Below, in pieces: positions 1 to 10,045 of a stretch of DNA of 64,000 bases (position 1 is its first letter; each line of letters opens with the position of its first letter). The stretch is from Clostridia bacterium (GTDB lineage: Bacteria; Bacillota; Clostridia; Oscillospirales; CAG-272): NCBI GenBank assembly GCA_017631085.1, contig JAGBTY010000023.1, positions 1 to 64,000 of the forward strand, read 5' to 3'. A model generated the notes under the pieces. It saw only the letters and a list, made by a program, of their open reading frames with translations, was not told the DNA's origin and searched no databases. A program made the position numbers and the translations under genes.

Positions 1-1228
1 TAATCTCGTCCGCGATATTATTATCCATATCTACATTCGGATTATCCGATTGAAGCATATCGCTTAACGGCTTAAACTCTTGTTCGGTAGAATTAGCGTT
101 ATCGTTGTTTTGTATCGTTTCTTTAGGTTGCTCAGTTTTTGTTTCAGATACCTTTTCAGCTTGCTTTGTAGATTCTACATTGAGAGTCTGTTGTGGCTCA
201 CCTTTGTCGGTTTCAACCATTTTATCATACAAATAAGCATCCTTGTCTGTGCTTTTATTTTTTTCATTTTGATTTGCTACCGTATCCTGAGGGATATCTG
301 CTTCCTTTAAACGCTCCGCCTCATCTATGCGCTGATATCCTATAATACTTTTATCACCTTTGACCATATTGTCTATGATCATCTCGTCAATAAAGGAGGT
401 TTTCTCAGTTTTTCGCTCGCTTACGGTCTCCTCATAGAGCGGCGGTGAATCCACTGCATCGTTATAGGATTTAGCTTCTTCTTTTTTATCTGTACTCGGC
501 TCTGATGCTTCATCAGGTCCGTTATTTTCTTCTTTTAATTCACTTTGTTCTTCTTGAACTACTTGTTCTTTTTCTTCTTGCTCGGGTATCTCTGCTTCTT
601 CTTGCGAGAGCTCGTCGTTTTGTTGCTTTTCTTCACTCTCATTGATTGGCTCGCCCGTTGTCGTTTCTTCAGAAACATCTGCCACCTTTTCCTCCGAAAC
701 TTCCTTGGATTCCTCTGCATCGGTCATCTCCTCGGCGTTCTCCTCGAGTGCTTGTTCCTGAGCATTTTCTTCGGCGGCAACTGTCTCCTCTTCGGATTTT
801 CCGTTGCGTTTTCCACCGCGTGTCTCATCGTCGCCCTCTTCTGATTCGTCGGTTTCAATATTTTCGCCAAGTCTTTGAAGTTCAATCTCGATTGCCGTTC
901 GTATATCCTCATCGTCCGATATATGAAACGATACCTTCAATCGCTTCAGCGCACCGTTCTCACTGCGCCATGAAAAATAGTGAACCAGACATTTCCAAAA
1001 GGTGTCATATTTTTCAGTTACGCGAAGATCAAGCGCAAAAAGGCACGACAAAGCATCGATAATTGCCGCTTTTGATTTATTCTGTTCTACGGTAAAAACT
1101 GCACGCTCTACAGAAGCTACTATTTTTCGGGACGAAAGACGCTTCGCTTTCCACTCATCGTAAATTTTGTAGCCACGGTTTATCACGGAATCGCCCGTGT
1201 AGTCATTGTACATAAAATCCTTTTCCAT
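1..1228 (-). CDS. Acidic hypothetical protein, 3' end cut by window edge
   Basis: The frame is open from an ATG at 1228 to the left edge, giving about 409 residues with no stop. A GGAG at 1240-1243 lies 11 bases upstream of the ATG. Residues 1-115 look globular and basic-to-neutral (start MEKDFMYNDYTGDSVINRGY). From about residue 125 the chain becomes very rich in Glu, Gln, Ser and Asn with no hydrophobic segment, so that part is probably extended or coiled. I recognise no family. It is the last visible gene of the secretion operon (pilin, lipoprotein, VirB6, VirB4, coiled-coil protein), separated from the 1081-aa gene by 142 bases that hold a perfect palindrome. The globular head with a long acidic tail resembles the other unknown proteins of this locus. 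Confidence 0.75.
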   Translation of the reverse strand, partial: MEKDFMYNDYTGDSVINRGYKIYDEWKAKRLSSRKIVASVERAVFTVEQNKSKAAIIDALSCLFALDLRVTEKYDTFWKCLVHYFSWRSENGALKRLKVSFHISDDEDIRTAIEIELQRLGENIETDESEEGDDETRGGKRNGKSEEETVAAEENAQEQALEENAEEMTDAEESKEVSEEKVADVSEETTTGEPINESEEKQQNDELSQEEAEIPEQEEKEQVVQEEQSELKEENNGPDEASEPSTDKKEEAKSYNDAVDSPPLYEETVSERKTEKTSFIDEMIIDNMVKGDKSIIGYQRIDEAERLKEADIPQDTVANQNEKNKSTDKDAYLYDKMVETDKGEPQQTLNVESTKQAEKVSETKTEQPKETIQNNDNANSTEQEFKPLSDMLQSDNPNVDMDNNIADEI

Positions 1229-1278
1229 GTCTGTTCTTACTCCACTGAAAGTCGGTCAAACTATCTCCATGATTTTTT

Positions 1279-1314
1279 AGCTGTCCCAAATGCCCATTGG
1301 CATTTGGGACAGCT
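1279..1314. repeat. Perfect 16-bp inverted repeat, REP-like hairpin
   Basis: AGCTGTCCCAAATGCC (1279-1294) and its exact reverse complement (1299-1314) flank a 4-base loop. On the minus strand, the direction of transcription here, no T-run follows, so it is not a classical intrinsic terminator. It may protect or process the mRNA between two genes of the operon. Its arm resembles that of the hairpin at 53300-53334 (GCTGTCTCAAAT), which suggests a dispersed palindromic repeat family. Confidence 0.7.
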
Positions 1315-1370
1315 TTGCTCTTAACATTGTTACCCATATATCCCAAAGGAAATATGTTTATTACAAATAC

Positions 1371-4300
1371 TTATTTTTGAAGCGATATCTCTTCCTTTGA
1401 AAGCTCTTCCTTCTTAGGTTCTATGGGAGCATTCTTTTCGCTTTCATCAATGCCTATGGAAATGCGTTCTTTCTTTTCCTGCTCATTTTCATTAACGTTA
1501 GCTTCTCCATCGTTTGCTTTGTTAGCCACTTCCTCTTTTACCTTGCGCTCAGCCGCCAAAGCTTCCATCAAATTCTTCTTGAAGAGGTTCTCGTCAAAGT
1601 TAAGGTCCTCACCGCTTTCGATGATTTTCTCCTTATTTTTCATTAAATCATCAATCTTTCTTTGATAAGATTTAACTTCCTTTGCGGCATCAAGCTCTAC
1701 GTTAGACAGGTCAGTCTTAAGTTTGGCCGCCCTGTTTTCGTAAATCCATTTATCATTATCAAGTTTGTCAGCTTTTTGGGTGTTAAGTTGAACCTGAGCA
1801 ACATAATTACTCAGTTCTTCTGTTAAGCCATCGAGTACTCCTTTGGTCAACTTAACCGCCTTTTTAGACTCGTCACGTGCTTCTGCTTTTTCCGCTTCTT
1901 TTTTCGCCTCTTCGTCTTTGGTCTTTTGCGAAGTAAATACCGATCCTACCTTTGAAAAGAAGGAAGATTTTTCCTTAGCTTCTGCCAGAGCCTGCTCCTC
2001 TAAGTTCGTGTTTTCCAATGCTCGGTCACCTAACTGCTTGGACATTTCCGATATCTGTTCTTGCAAGAAATAAATTTGAGAATTCAATTCATTATTAGCC
2101 TCTCTTAAATCATTGGCTTCCTTTTCCATTTGAGCGAAGATATCTTTGTTCTTCTCTATATCACGGTTTCGCTCATCTTCCTTTGACTTGCGAAGCTTTT
2201 CCGAAGCATTAAGATTAGCAGTTATTACTTTTATCTTATCTTCAAAGAGCTTTTCCTTGGCCTCGTATACCTTTTTAGCATACTCTTCCTCTGTTATTAA
2301 GGGTTCCTGCTCTTCCTCTACCGCATCTTCTTCCACGTATTCATCAGCGTTCTCGTTGAGATTTTCTTGCTTTTCAGGTTCTTGGGATATTTTTTCCTCT
2401 TCCTCCTTGCGCAATCTTTCCTCTTCCTGCTCCTTGAGTATCCTTGCCTCTTCCTCTTGGCGGAGTCTTTCTTCTTCCTTGGCTTTTTCATATGCTAATG
2501 CCGCAGGCGTCATTTCTTGGAATCTAATGTAACGAGTATGAATTTCATTTTTCAACTCATCGTCGGTGATATTAGGAATATTATCCTTGCCCAAATTCTT
2601 TTCAAGAAGCTGAATGATATATTTTTTAGGATCAGCTCCAACACGTGTCTGTCTTTCTCTATCAATTGCTTTATTACTATTTTTATGATTTGCATCCACA
2701 AAAATATCATCAATACGATACGACTTTATATACGAGGCAACACGCTGATCCTGAGGAACTCCAAGAATAGCCTTTTCTCTTGCAAGTTCTTCCTTCTGCT
2801 TTGAATAGGAGAAGTATCTGAAAAATCTTGAAAGTCGAGATTTATATCTCGTTTCAATTCGTTTCTCCAAAGCATATGCCGCATCCATAGCCTTTTTTCG
2901 CATCTCTCCCTCTCCGAATGCTGTACGACGTGGAGCGGTAGCATTTTTAGGATTTATTTGAGGATCCGGATCCACACGATTCTTCTTATACTGGTTATAA
3001 GAATTTACTATAGCTGCAGTCTCTTCAACAATCGAGTCGCTCGATCGCTTTTGTGTGGTAAATCCCTCAAATCGAGCTTCGGCATCAGCAGTAAAGAAGG
3101 CGTCGGGCTTATCAAGATACGCAAGCCTTGCAAGCTCCATCGCTTCCGCTCTTGTGTTAATATCATGTCTCGCCGTATAGCCATTAACAACTCTATCGAT
3201 AGCGCCCGAAATACTAAAATCCGTTTTTTCACCGCTAACCACCTTAGGATACATGGTATACATTGTTACGCTCATCAAATCCGAAATTTCATTGAAAGGA
3301 ACGTCGAAATCTATGGGACGATGTTCATTAATACATTTTTCAATATAGGCAGCGTACGTAATGCGTGAAACCTGATTACACACCGCAGTCATATCATTCA
3401 AAAAGGATTCCGTGTCGATTTTCTCTTCCGCAATATATCTCGTGTTTTCGGTGATATATGCGATACTTGCCGCCTGAATGATGCTTTGCGCGTTGAGCTT
3501 ACTTTGATCTATGCCCATGCGGTCTGCGAATTTCTCAAAATAAGCATACATCGGTTGATTGATTTTAGAAGGCTCGGGATCATTCGGTACGATAGGAAAT
3601 GCACTGAGTCCTCTTTCGTTGTCTTCATGCAATTCTTCTATGTGTTCCCGCTCTTTTTGCGCTTTTAATTCCGCTTGCTCCTGCTCTATGAGCTTTCGAT
3701 CTTCTTCTTTTCTTTTCTCCTCGGCAATTCTATCCTCTTCCTTCTCTTTCTTCTCGTGCTCTTCCCTACGTTTGCGGATTTCTTCCTCTTCCTCGGGGGT
3801 TCTTTTAAGGCTCTCTTCCAATTTTCTTTGGTATTCTTCGTATTTATAAGTCATTTTCAAGAACTCATTCTCCGGATAACCCGCGAAAAGATTTTTCACT
3901 GATAAGGGGTTGCAAATAAGTGCCTCGCTGGCAGCATCCACTGCAAGTCGACGTCTGGGAAGGTCATAGCCTCTTTTATTATAAGACGAAGAGTGCATAG
4001 ATCTTGCAAGATCCTCCATTTTATCATATGCGCCTGAACCGTACTCTTTTTCCAAAATGTTAAATACGTCGGTATATGCATGCGTTGCAAGAATCGAAAG
4101 CTCCAATAGGTCATGAGCAATCTCGGTATAATCCAGCTTCTCTTCACCTTTACTATTTGTATAAGGCTTTCCGAGCTTCATTTCTTCCACCACGCTGCTA
4201 AGCTGAAAATAAACCTCTTCAGTACTCTGCTTCAACATCTCTATCTGAGTGGAAGGAAACTTATCTTCCGGACGGTAGTTTTTAATGTTTTCAAGTCCCG

Positions 4301-4616
4301 TGGGGTCCTCGGCGGTTGCATAATACTGCTTTGCTATAGAACGCCATCTATGATTAATTCTATAGAAACAGTCTATATCAATAGGAAATTTTGTGTTAAT
4401 AAGTCTATTCTTCTTATATGTCTCTTCGTTACCCGGAATATTTTTAGCAATTTCTGCATACTTGTCGTTAAACATGATAAGCTTGCCTACAAACATACGG
4501 TAAGCATCTCTATTGAGTATTTTAAGCGTGTTGGATTCAAGGTGGACGTGTAAGCCGTCTTTATCCTCAAGTGGAGTAAAATCTACACCCTCTTTAAATT
4601 CTTTTTCGAATGCCAT
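1371..4616 (-). CDS. Large coiled-coil protein of the secretion locus
   Basis: This is a 1081-aa soluble protein with no signal peptide or membrane segment. Residues 1-250 look globular. About 255-335 is a highly charged Glu/Lys/Arg coiled coil, about 345-670 is helical, and about 680-920 is a second long coiled coil broken by an acidic patch. The C-terminus is polar and Glu/Lys/Asn-rich. Around residues 590-605 an aromatic/basic stretch (SRLSRFFRYFSYSKQ) resembles segments in the other large unknown proteins of the window. The ATG at 4616 follows AAGGAG, and the gene lies 33 bases downstream of virB4, so it belongs to the secretion operon. It could be a cytoplasmic scaffold, chaperone or substrate of the VirB4/VirD4 machine, but the sequence does not decide this. 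Confidence 0.85.
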   Translation of the reverse strand: MAFEKEFKEGVDFTPLEDKDGLHVHLESNTLKILNRDAYRMFVGKLIMFNDKYAEIAKNIPGNEETYKKNRLINTKFPIDIDCFYRINHRWRSIAKQYYATAEDPTGLENIKNYRPEDKFPSTQIEMLKQSTEEVYFQLSSVVEEMKLGKPYTNSKGEEKLDYTEIAHDLLELSILATHAYTDVFNILEKEYGSGAYDKMEDLARSMHSSSYNKRGYDLPRRRLAVDAASEALICNPLSVKNLFAGYPENEFLKMTYKYEEYQRKLEESLKRTPEEEEEIRKRREEHEKKEKEEDRIAEEKRKEEDRKLIEQEQAELKAQKEREHIEELHEDNERGLSAFPIVPNDPEPSKINQPMYAYFEKFADRMGIDQSKLNAQSIIQAASIAYITENTRYIAEEKIDTESFLNDMTAVCNQVSRITYAAYIEKCINEHRPIDFDVPFNEISDLMSVTMYTMYPKVVSGEKTDFSISGAIDRVVNGYTARHDINTRAEAMELARLAYLDKPDAFFTADAEARFEGFTTQKRSSDSIVEETAAIVNSYNQYKKNRVDPDPQINPKNATAPRRTAFGEGEMRKKAMDAAYALEKRIETRYKSRLSRFFRYFSYSKQKEELAREKAILGVPQDQRVASYIKSYRIDDIFVDANHKNSNKAIDRERQTRVGADPKKYIIQLLEKNLGKDNIPNITDDELKNEIHTRYIRFQEMTPAALAYEKAKEEERLRQEEEARILKEQEEERLRKEEEEKISQEPEKQENLNENADEYVEEDAVEEEQEPLITEEEYAKKVYEAKEKLFEDKIKVITANLNASEKLRKSKEDERNRDIEKNKDIFAQMEKEANDLREANNELNSQIYFLQEQISEMSKQLGDRALENTNLEEQALAEAKEKSSFFSKVGSVFTSQKTKDEEAKKEAEKAEARDESKKAVKLTKGVLDGLTEELSNYVAQVQLNTQKADKLDNDKWIYENRAAKLKTDLSNVELDAAKEVKSYQRKIDDLMKNKEKIIESGEDLNFDENLFKKNLMEALAAERKVKEEVANKANDGEANVNENEQEKKERISIGIDESEKNAPIEPKKEELSKEEISLQK

Positions 4617-4649
4617 TTTTAATATCTCTCCTTTGAATTGTTTTGTTTA

Positions 4650-7310
4650 TTATTCGTGGAAGATCGCGCGAATCTTCGGAGATGCTACGATCTCTATATT
4701 GGTTCTTGATGTAGGTCCTGTAATTATAAATGCGTTTCCACGCTCGTTGTTAACGATCTGCTCCTGCTCCACCTCATTGATTCGTCCCGCTTTGTCGTAA
4801 AGCGTACACAAGTCGTCCATATCGTTGGGCGAGAGCGAGAAGATAAAGGAATACTGACAAGCATTGATGATTGCAGTAGATTTTCTGATAATATCCTGCG
4901 TTCCAACGAAGTCCTTGATGTTCTGCGTGATAACGATCTGCATACCGTTGTACTTACGGATACGCTTTGCAAGCTGATACATAAAGTCAAGTGCTACGGG
5001 GAACTTGGGATCGATAAACACGTGCGCCTCGTCGATCGCAACGACGATCTTGCGCTTTGTGCCGTACTTGATGTTGAATTCTCTGTTCTTAATAATTTCG
5101 TTATCAAGCCACTTCAAAACGAGAAGCATCTGCGCGTTTGCAATAACGCCGTTCTTATTAGCAAGAAGACTTTGGAAATTAAATACTGTGAAGTTTTCCT
5201 TGACAGTAAGAGTTGACGGGCCGTTCCAAAGATTAGAGTCACGACCGCCGCTTGCGAACTTGGATACGAAGTTGGAGAGAATACGAAGATTTACAATATC
5301 GTAATCCACCTTCACTTCTGCAAGCTTTTCCTTGATAATGGCATATAGGTCATCAAAGATAGGATAATCCTCAGCTACAAGACGCGAGAAATCGCTGCCA
5401 AAGCCAATTCCCTTCTTTGCATACACCTCAACCACAAGATTATTGAGATATTCAAGCGCCTGCGCGTCGATTCCGGGAAGGATAACTCGGAAGTATTCCT
5501 CAAGGAACTGAAGATGTACCGCAAAGTTATCTACCTTAGCACCAAGTCCGTCCTCGTCGGCATCGAGCGTTGTTACCACGTGGAAGGGGTTGATTCTTCC
5601 CTGCGTAGCAGTTCCCACGTCAATAAGTCTACCGCCAAGGTTTTTGGCAAGATAGTTATATTCGTTCTCGGGGTCAAGAATGAATATCTTGGAGTTCTCT
5701 GCTGCAAGGTTTGTCAGGATCGTTTTGGTTGCATAGGATTTACCCGAACCGGATTTTCCCATGATTACCATATTGGAATTTACGCGCTCTCTATCACGCT
5801 TGAAGAAGTCTACGATAACGGGGAAATTACCGCTCGTTCCGAGTATAGATCCGCCGTCGTCCATAATAGTTGACAGAACGAACGGAAATACCGCCGCAAC
5901 AGACCCCGAATGGATCGCTCTTGCAAATTCAGAACAAGCATCATATCTCGAAATGTTAGACGAGATAACCGCTTTCTGTTGCTTACAGAAGTTATCGGCA
6001 AGCTCAAAGCCCTGCTCTGTTACAATTCTCTTAATTGTCTTTTTCAGATTTTTCTTTGCATCTGCGTTTCTAAGTCCATTTTTATTATAAATGGTAAAAT
6101 GCAACGTAACGCTGAACAACGTTTCATTATCATTCTGGAGCATTCTAAGTACGTCAACGAGAGTCTCTATGTGCGTCTTCTTATCAAGCATAGATGACGC
6201 CTTAAATGAGTTTTCCGATTGGCTCGAAAGCTCAATAAGAGAACGGTCGATCATTCGAACTGCTTTATTCTTCTCATACGGATCGATATTCATCACCACT
6301 TTGGTATCCTCGATGTTGAACATCTGGTAACCCCATGCGTTAAGCACGGCAAGGGGGAAATTACGAACCGTGTAATTGAATGTCTCAACTCCATCGATGA
6401 AGGCGCTCTTTGTTCCAAATTGTACCTCGGTTGGCTTTACCCACGTCATGAGCTCCTCATCAGCAAGCATATCTACGTCGGTTTCTTCAAAGTTATCCGT
6501 AAATGTATACTTCAAGAATACGGCAAGCTCCTTGTTGTCAAGCACACGAGAGTTCATTCCCGCATCAAGAAAGCTAGATATTGCGTTGGTAAGAATCTCT
6601 CTGATTACTGTTTTGTCCTTATCGTATACAACAAGATAATAGAAAGGCTTTCTGAGAACCGTCGCTCCGCTGAGTCTCTCATAGATTGCAATACGCTCGG
6701 CAAGGATCTTGGCTCTGATAAATTTCTCCTGCTCATCAATGCTTCCTGCCTCAAAGAGCTTTTCAAGCTGAGTTTCTTTTTCGTGCTCCGCCTTTATGTA
6801 CTTATCAAGAAGCATCTTTCTGTCGACCTTAACAATAGATGCCTTTGTATTTCCGCTGATGGATCGAATGACCTTTCCAAAATGAATGTCTATGATCTGG
6901 TCCTGCTTATATCCGGAGAGAAGTCTGAACTCTCTCGGATCTATTTCAAGCACACCGGCATAGTATTCGTTGTATTCGATAAATCCGTCCTTGATATCCT
7001 TAAAGGCGATGAAGTTATCGATGCTTGCATTTGCCTTTGCGAAGTCCTTGGAATAATGCTTGACGGAAACGACGTACTTTGCCATATTGACGAACATCAT
7101 ATAGAAGCGCTGTCCATCAAAGGGCATATAAAGCCAAATCGAAACTGCCAAGATCAGTATCATGATCGCATATTTGGGGATAGGAGGAATATTCGTTGTG
7201 AATACTAAAACCTCGAGCGCAAGCGCTGCGAGACCGATAAAGGTATCCGCCAGAGAAATATTCTTGAAAAATTCAATTTTTACTTTTGCTGTTTTTGGAA
7301 TAATTCTCAT
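4650..7310 (-). CDS. virB4: VirB4-family T4SS ATPase with VirB3-like N-terminus
   Basis: This 886-aa protein is the energising ATPase of a conjugation-type secretion channel. Residues 20-65 carry two membrane segments resembling VirB3/PrgI, a fusion commonly seen in Gram-positive systems. The Walker A motif GKSGSGKS is at 518-525 and Walker B IVVAIDEAH at 755-763, followed by the RecA-fold segment around ITQN (794-797). The length is typical of fused VirB3-VirB4 (TrsE/TraE type). The start is supported by GGAGGAG upstream and a 4-base ATGA overlap with the VirB6-like gene. Both nucleotide-binding motifs are intact, so the protein should be active. With VirB2-, VirB6- and VirD4-like partners in the window it makes the core of a T4SS. 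Confidence 0.93.
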   Translation of the reverse strand: MRIIPKTAKVKIEFFKNISLADTFIGLAALALEVLVFTTNIPPIPKYAIMILILAVSIWLYMPFDGQRFYMMFVNMAKYVVSVKHYSKDFAKANASIDNFIAFKDIKDGFIEYNEYYAGVLEIDPREFRLLSGYKQDQIIDIHFGKVIRSISGNTKASIVKVDRKMLLDKYIKAEHEKETQLEKLFEAGSIDEQEKFIRAKILAERIAIYERLSGATVLRKPFYYLVVYDKDKTVIREILTNAISSFLDAGMNSRVLDNKELAVFLKYTFTDNFEETDVDMLADEELMTWVKPTEVQFGTKSAFIDGVETFNYTVRNFPLAVLNAWGYQMFNIEDTKVVMNIDPYEKNKAVRMIDRSLIELSSQSENSFKASSMLDKKTHIETLVDVLRMLQNDNETLFSVTLHFTIYNKNGLRNADAKKNLKKTIKRIVTEQGFELADNFCKQQKAVISSNISRYDACSEFARAIHSGSVAAVFPFVLSTIMDDGGSILGTSGNFPVIVDFFKRDRERVNSNMVIMGKSGSGKSYATKTILTNLAAENSKIFILDPENEYNYLAKNLGGRLIDVGTATQGRINPFHVVTTLDADEDGLGAKVDNFAVHLQFLEEYFRVILPGIDAQALEYLNNLVVEVYAKKGIGFGSDFSRLVAEDYPIFDDLYAIIKEKLAEVKVDYDIVNLRILSNFVSKFASGGRDSNLWNGPSTLTVKENFTVFNFQSLLANKNGVIANAQMLLVLKWLDNEIIKNREFNIKYGTKRKIVVAIDEAHVFIDPKFPVALDFMYQLAKRIRKYNGMQIVITQNIKDFVGTQDIIRKSTAIINACQYSFIFSLSPNDMDDLCTLYDKAGRINEVEQEQIVNNERGNAFIITGPTSRTNIEIVASPKIRAIFHE

Positions 7311-8743
7311 TTATTTTCTCCTCCCTTTGGCTGCTGATTGTCTTGATTATTCTGTGTGCTTTTTTTCTTGTCTCCATTGTTAATAGCATCGTCTACAGAG
7401 TTATTCTTATTATTATTATTATTATTGGTATTGTCGCCGCCAAAAGATCTCTTGAAGTCCTTATTATTGATAGCATCCTTGGTCGAATTGGGGTTAGAGC
7501 CGTAGTTCGTCTTTTCGTTATTTGTGGATCCGCTATCTCTACTGCCGGGTTCCGGATTTCCGTCCTTATCGGTCTTATTATTTCTGGGAAGTCCTCCGTC
7601 CAATCCTAATCCACGAAGCAGCCTAGCTCCCAAGTGTCTTGACTGTTGATTAATTGCATCTCCAACAATACTCTTACCTGCCCTGAACGGAAGCCCTACG
7701 GTATTACGCGCAACGCTACCCGCGATGCCGAGCGCCTTGCCTGCCGCGCCCTTAGCCATTCTGGCAAGACTGCCCATAGAGAATGCGTTATCACGAAGCT
7801 CATTGGAGCCTGCTCCCTGAGATACAAGGTTTCCGACAAGTGCCATCGATTTCTGCATTGTAAGAGCACCGCCTCCAATAATAAGAAGCTTCATAATAAG
7901 ATCAAGGAACGCTGAACCTTCCTCGGGAAAAAACGCAAATCCGGGTTTCGTAACAAGACCGCATACCATCGCGTAAATATTGATAGCCAAAATCATTCCG
8001 TATCCCATAATAAACTTGGACAGAAATTGGTCTCTCCACAGCTTAAAGCGTGCACCGTCGTCCAAAACACTGGTAGATATAGAAATAGGTGCGGCTATGT
8101 ACAAAATCACAATAGAAAGGACACGGTCCACAAATGTCAGCATTGCGGTTCCCACACCAAACAGAACAACTCCGCCGGCGAGCCAAGAGAAAAAGAACGG
8201 AAAATCCGAGAGGGTCATGTGCGCTGATACAAGATCCGTATTGTTATAATCCCATTCCCCCGTTCTAAACAACTCAGCCATTTCTTCCTCCATTCCTCCA
8301 TCTTGAGCAAATGCGGAGAAAAGAAAGGCTCCAGGGCTAGCAGCGGATTGTACGGTTGCCCTGTACAATGCGGTTACAAATGCATTTCCTATTGTCATAA
8401 AAGCAATCATAACTGCCGGCACAAGGAAGAACATTACGAGGGTCTTAAATGCCTTGATCGCGATTTGGGCGGGAGTTCCCTCTGCCTTATCCTTTGCGAT
8501 AGTTCGTATTATCATAAACACCGTAAAGACAACGAGCAGTATCGTAGCCAATATAGCCGATACACGGAATGCAAATCCGATCTCATTGCTAAAAAGCAAA
8601 TAGGATAAGAAATCGGTTTCTTCTCCATCAAAGCTGATAGCATCAATTCCGCACAGCTTATTTGCGCAAAGTATCAGACCGTCTATAAGTCTGAATATTG
8701 TTTTTGAGATCATATATAAAAAATTCCAAAACCAATCAAACAT
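7307..8743 (-). CDS. VirB6/TrbL-like T4SS membrane channel protein
   Basis: This 478-aa polytopic protein starts at the ATG at 8743, preceded by GGGAGG and one base after the lipoprotein stop. An upstream start at 8773 would run into the lipoprotein gene and lacks a ribosome site. Hydrophobic segments lie near residues 45-75, 95-120, 175-195, 205-230, 250-275 and 290-310. A soluble tail follows from about 330, becoming Asn-, Lys- and Gly-rich and including a run of six Asn. The pattern of a central loop, a LWRDQFLSKF-type segment and a long hydrophilic tail fits the VirB6/TrsL family of Gram-positive conjugation systems, which build the inner-membrane channel. The Asn run comes from a TTA/TAT triplet repeat near 7405-7432 and could vary in length. 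Confidence 0.85.
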   Translation of the reverse strand: MFDWFWNFLYMISKTIFRLIDGLILCANKLCGIDAISFDGEETDFLSYLLFSNEIGFAFRVSAILATILLVVFTVFMIIRTIAKDKAEGTPAQIAIKAFKTLVMFFLVPAVMIAFMTIGNAFVTALYRATVQSAASPGAFLFSAFAQDGGMEEEMAELFRTGEWDYNNTDLVSAHMTLSDFPFFFSWLAGGVVLFGVGTAMLTFVDRVLSIVILYIAAPISISTSVLDDGARFKLWRDQFLSKFIMGYGMILAINIYAMVCGLVTKPGFAFFPEEGSAFLDLIMKLLIIGGGALTMQKSMALVGNLVSQGAGSNELRDNAFSMGSLARMAKGAAGKALGIAGSVARNTVGLPFRAGKSIVGDAINQQSRHLGARLLRGLGLDGGLPRNNKTDKDGNPEPGSRDSGSTNNEKTNYGSNPNSTKDAINNKDFKRSFGGDNTNNNNNNKNNSVDDAINNGDKKKSTQNNQDNQQPKGGENK

Positions 8744-8744
8744 T

Positions 8745-9605
8745 TTAATTGCCTCCCTGCGTTTCCTCAACATTCTTTATATTCAGAGCTCTGATCAAAA
8801 GATTTGTCATCGTAATTTCAGCCTTTTGAAGCTCAGAGCCTGTTTGAGGGTCAACAAACAGTTGTTTCTTCTCGTCAAAAATACGCACTCCGCTGTTATT
8901 TCTGATTTGAAGCAAAATATATTGACCATCCTTTATTTCTATGCTTTTTCGTGTTGTTCCGTTTACACGAAAGGTATCCAACACAAAAGAGCCCCATTTT
9001 CCTTTTTTAAGGTGTACGGTCACTTCTCCGATTCTTGTTTCGGGATCGGGATCATCATACACTTTCTCTGCTTTTTCTGTTTCTGAAGTTTCTTCATTGG
9101 TTTCTTCGCCGGTCTCTACGGTTTCTTCATTGGTTTCTTCATTGATTTCTTCGTTAGTTTCTTCACCGGTCTCTTCACTATTTATCACATTGTCTTCAAT
9201 AGCCTTCCAGTTGGTCGGTATTTTGTCGCTTATAAATACGTTAATATATACTGTTACGTCATTTTGAGATTGAATGTACAACGCAAGGGTATCCATATCG
9301 ATACTGCTTGAAAAAGGAATTGCCATGTATACGTAATCGCTATACTCTACCCCCGTATACACATCGTTTTCTCCCACAAGGAATTTTTCTCTGGACTCCT
9401 TGTTATAAAAGTAATCTTCTACCGAATAATCATGTACTCCCTCTCTGTCGATCAAAAAGATATTGCCATCGTCATCACCAAGAGAGTTGTAGTATTCTTC
9501 CGTATTCTCGTATGCACCAAGATCATCACATCCGCTCATGGCGCCCGCAAGGGTCGCCATGATGCAGAGTGCGATGCAGGTACTGACGATTTTTTTAAAT
9601 ATCAT
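8745..9605 (-). CDS. Secretion-locus lipoprotein with ETNE repeats
   Basis: This 286-aa predicted lipoprotein has an N-terminus with Lys-Lys, a hydrophobic core and the lipobox AMSGC, placing the lipidated Cys at residue 26. The chosen ATG at 9605 has GGAG 7 bases upstream and overlaps the pilin stop by 11 bases. A start 12 codons earlier would add a non-signal extension. The mature part has an about 110-residue beta-rich region, then an acidic Glu-Thr-Asn-Glu repeat stretch (about 150-185), then another probable beta domain. No named family is recognised. It may be an accessory or VirB7-like lipoprotein of the channel, judged by its place between the pilin and VirB6 genes. Confidence 0.8.
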   Translation of the reverse strand: MIFKKIVSTCIALCIMATLAGAMSGCDDLGAYENTEEYYNSLGDDDGNIFLIDREGVHDYSVEDYFYNKESREKFLVGENDVYTGVEYSDYVYMAIPFSSSIDMDTLALYIQSQNDVTVYINVFISDKIPTNWKAIEDNVINSEETGEETNEEINEETNEETVETGEETNEETSETEKAEKVYDDPDPETRIGEVTVHLKKGKWGSFVLDTFRVNGTTRKSIEIKDGQYILLQIRNNSGVRIFDEKKQLFVDPQTGSELQKAEITMTNLLIRALNIKNVEETQGGN

Positions 9606-9870
9606 AGCCGCTCCACCAGTCGGTAAGAACGTTTGTTCCAATGTTAAGCATGATCAAAAGAATAAAAATAAGTACAAAGCCAACAATTGCATTGACAAGT
9701 CCCTTTTTAGCCTTTTCATGCTCCTGGGGATCGTCTGCCTTAGCGTATTTTACGCCAAGAAGAATACACCAAAGTGCACCTACTGCGCCTACTACCGCAA
9801 GCATGATCGGTACAAGAGTGTTGCAGATGTCCAGTACGGGTTGGATGATAGAATTAAGATCGGTTAACAT
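9595..9870 (-). CDS. VirB2/TrbC-like pilin subunit
   Basis: This 91-aa protein has two hydrophobic helices (about 20-42 and 60-82) separated by a short charged loop with KYAKADDPQEHEKAKKG. That is the layout of VirB2/TrbC-type pilins and of the pilin-like conjugal transfer proteins of Gram-positive bacteria. No cleavable signal peptide is evident. The start is supported by AAAGGAG 8 bases upstream. It is the first gene of the leftward secretion operon, directly behind a promoter with the 11-bp-period operator (9933-9969). Two-helix T4SS pilins form the conduit or pilus through which substrates pass. Confidence 0.85.
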   Translation of the reverse strand: MLTDLNSIIQPVLDICNTLVPIMLAVVGAVGALWCILLGVKYAKADDPQEHEKAKKGLVNAIVGFVLIFILLIMLNIGTNVLTDWWSGYDI

Positions 9871-9932
9871 AGGTATGTCTCCTTTAAATTTAATTATTTT
9901 TTTAATTACGTAGTTTTTGCTTTTGTAAACCT

Positions 9933-9969
9933 ATTTTACCACACGGTACGTTACAAAAGTGTTACAAAA
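9933..9969 (-). promoter_or_regulatory. Regulon promoter 1, in front of the pilin operon
   Basis: On the minus strand the direct repeat TTTGTAACACT followed by TTTGTAACG (9949-9969) lies exactly 10 bases upstream of the -10 box TAAAAT (9933-9938). The repeats, spaced 11 bp, replace the -35 box. This is the usual architecture for activation by OmpR/PhoB-type or SARP-type winged-helix regulators. The same block recurs at 22.7, 41.2 and 42.9 kb. Confidence 0.85.
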
Positions 9970-10045
9970 GGAATGAAAAAATTGAATATTTTTGTTTTTT
10001 GAAAAATAGCCAATAAACCCAAGAGTGAATGCGTTCGCTGTAAAA

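Noticed and set aside
6219..7208. Long plus-strand open frame opposite virB4
   Set aside because: It lies entirely antisense to a gene with intact ATPase motifs, has no ribosome site and no recognisable domain. Similar antisense frames opposite 29765-30937 and 57834-62397 were also left out.
9090..9185. Short direct repeats as a possible CRISPR-like array
   Set aside because: They are the coding sequence of the Glu-Thr-Asn-Glu stretch of a lipoprotein, with no spacers.
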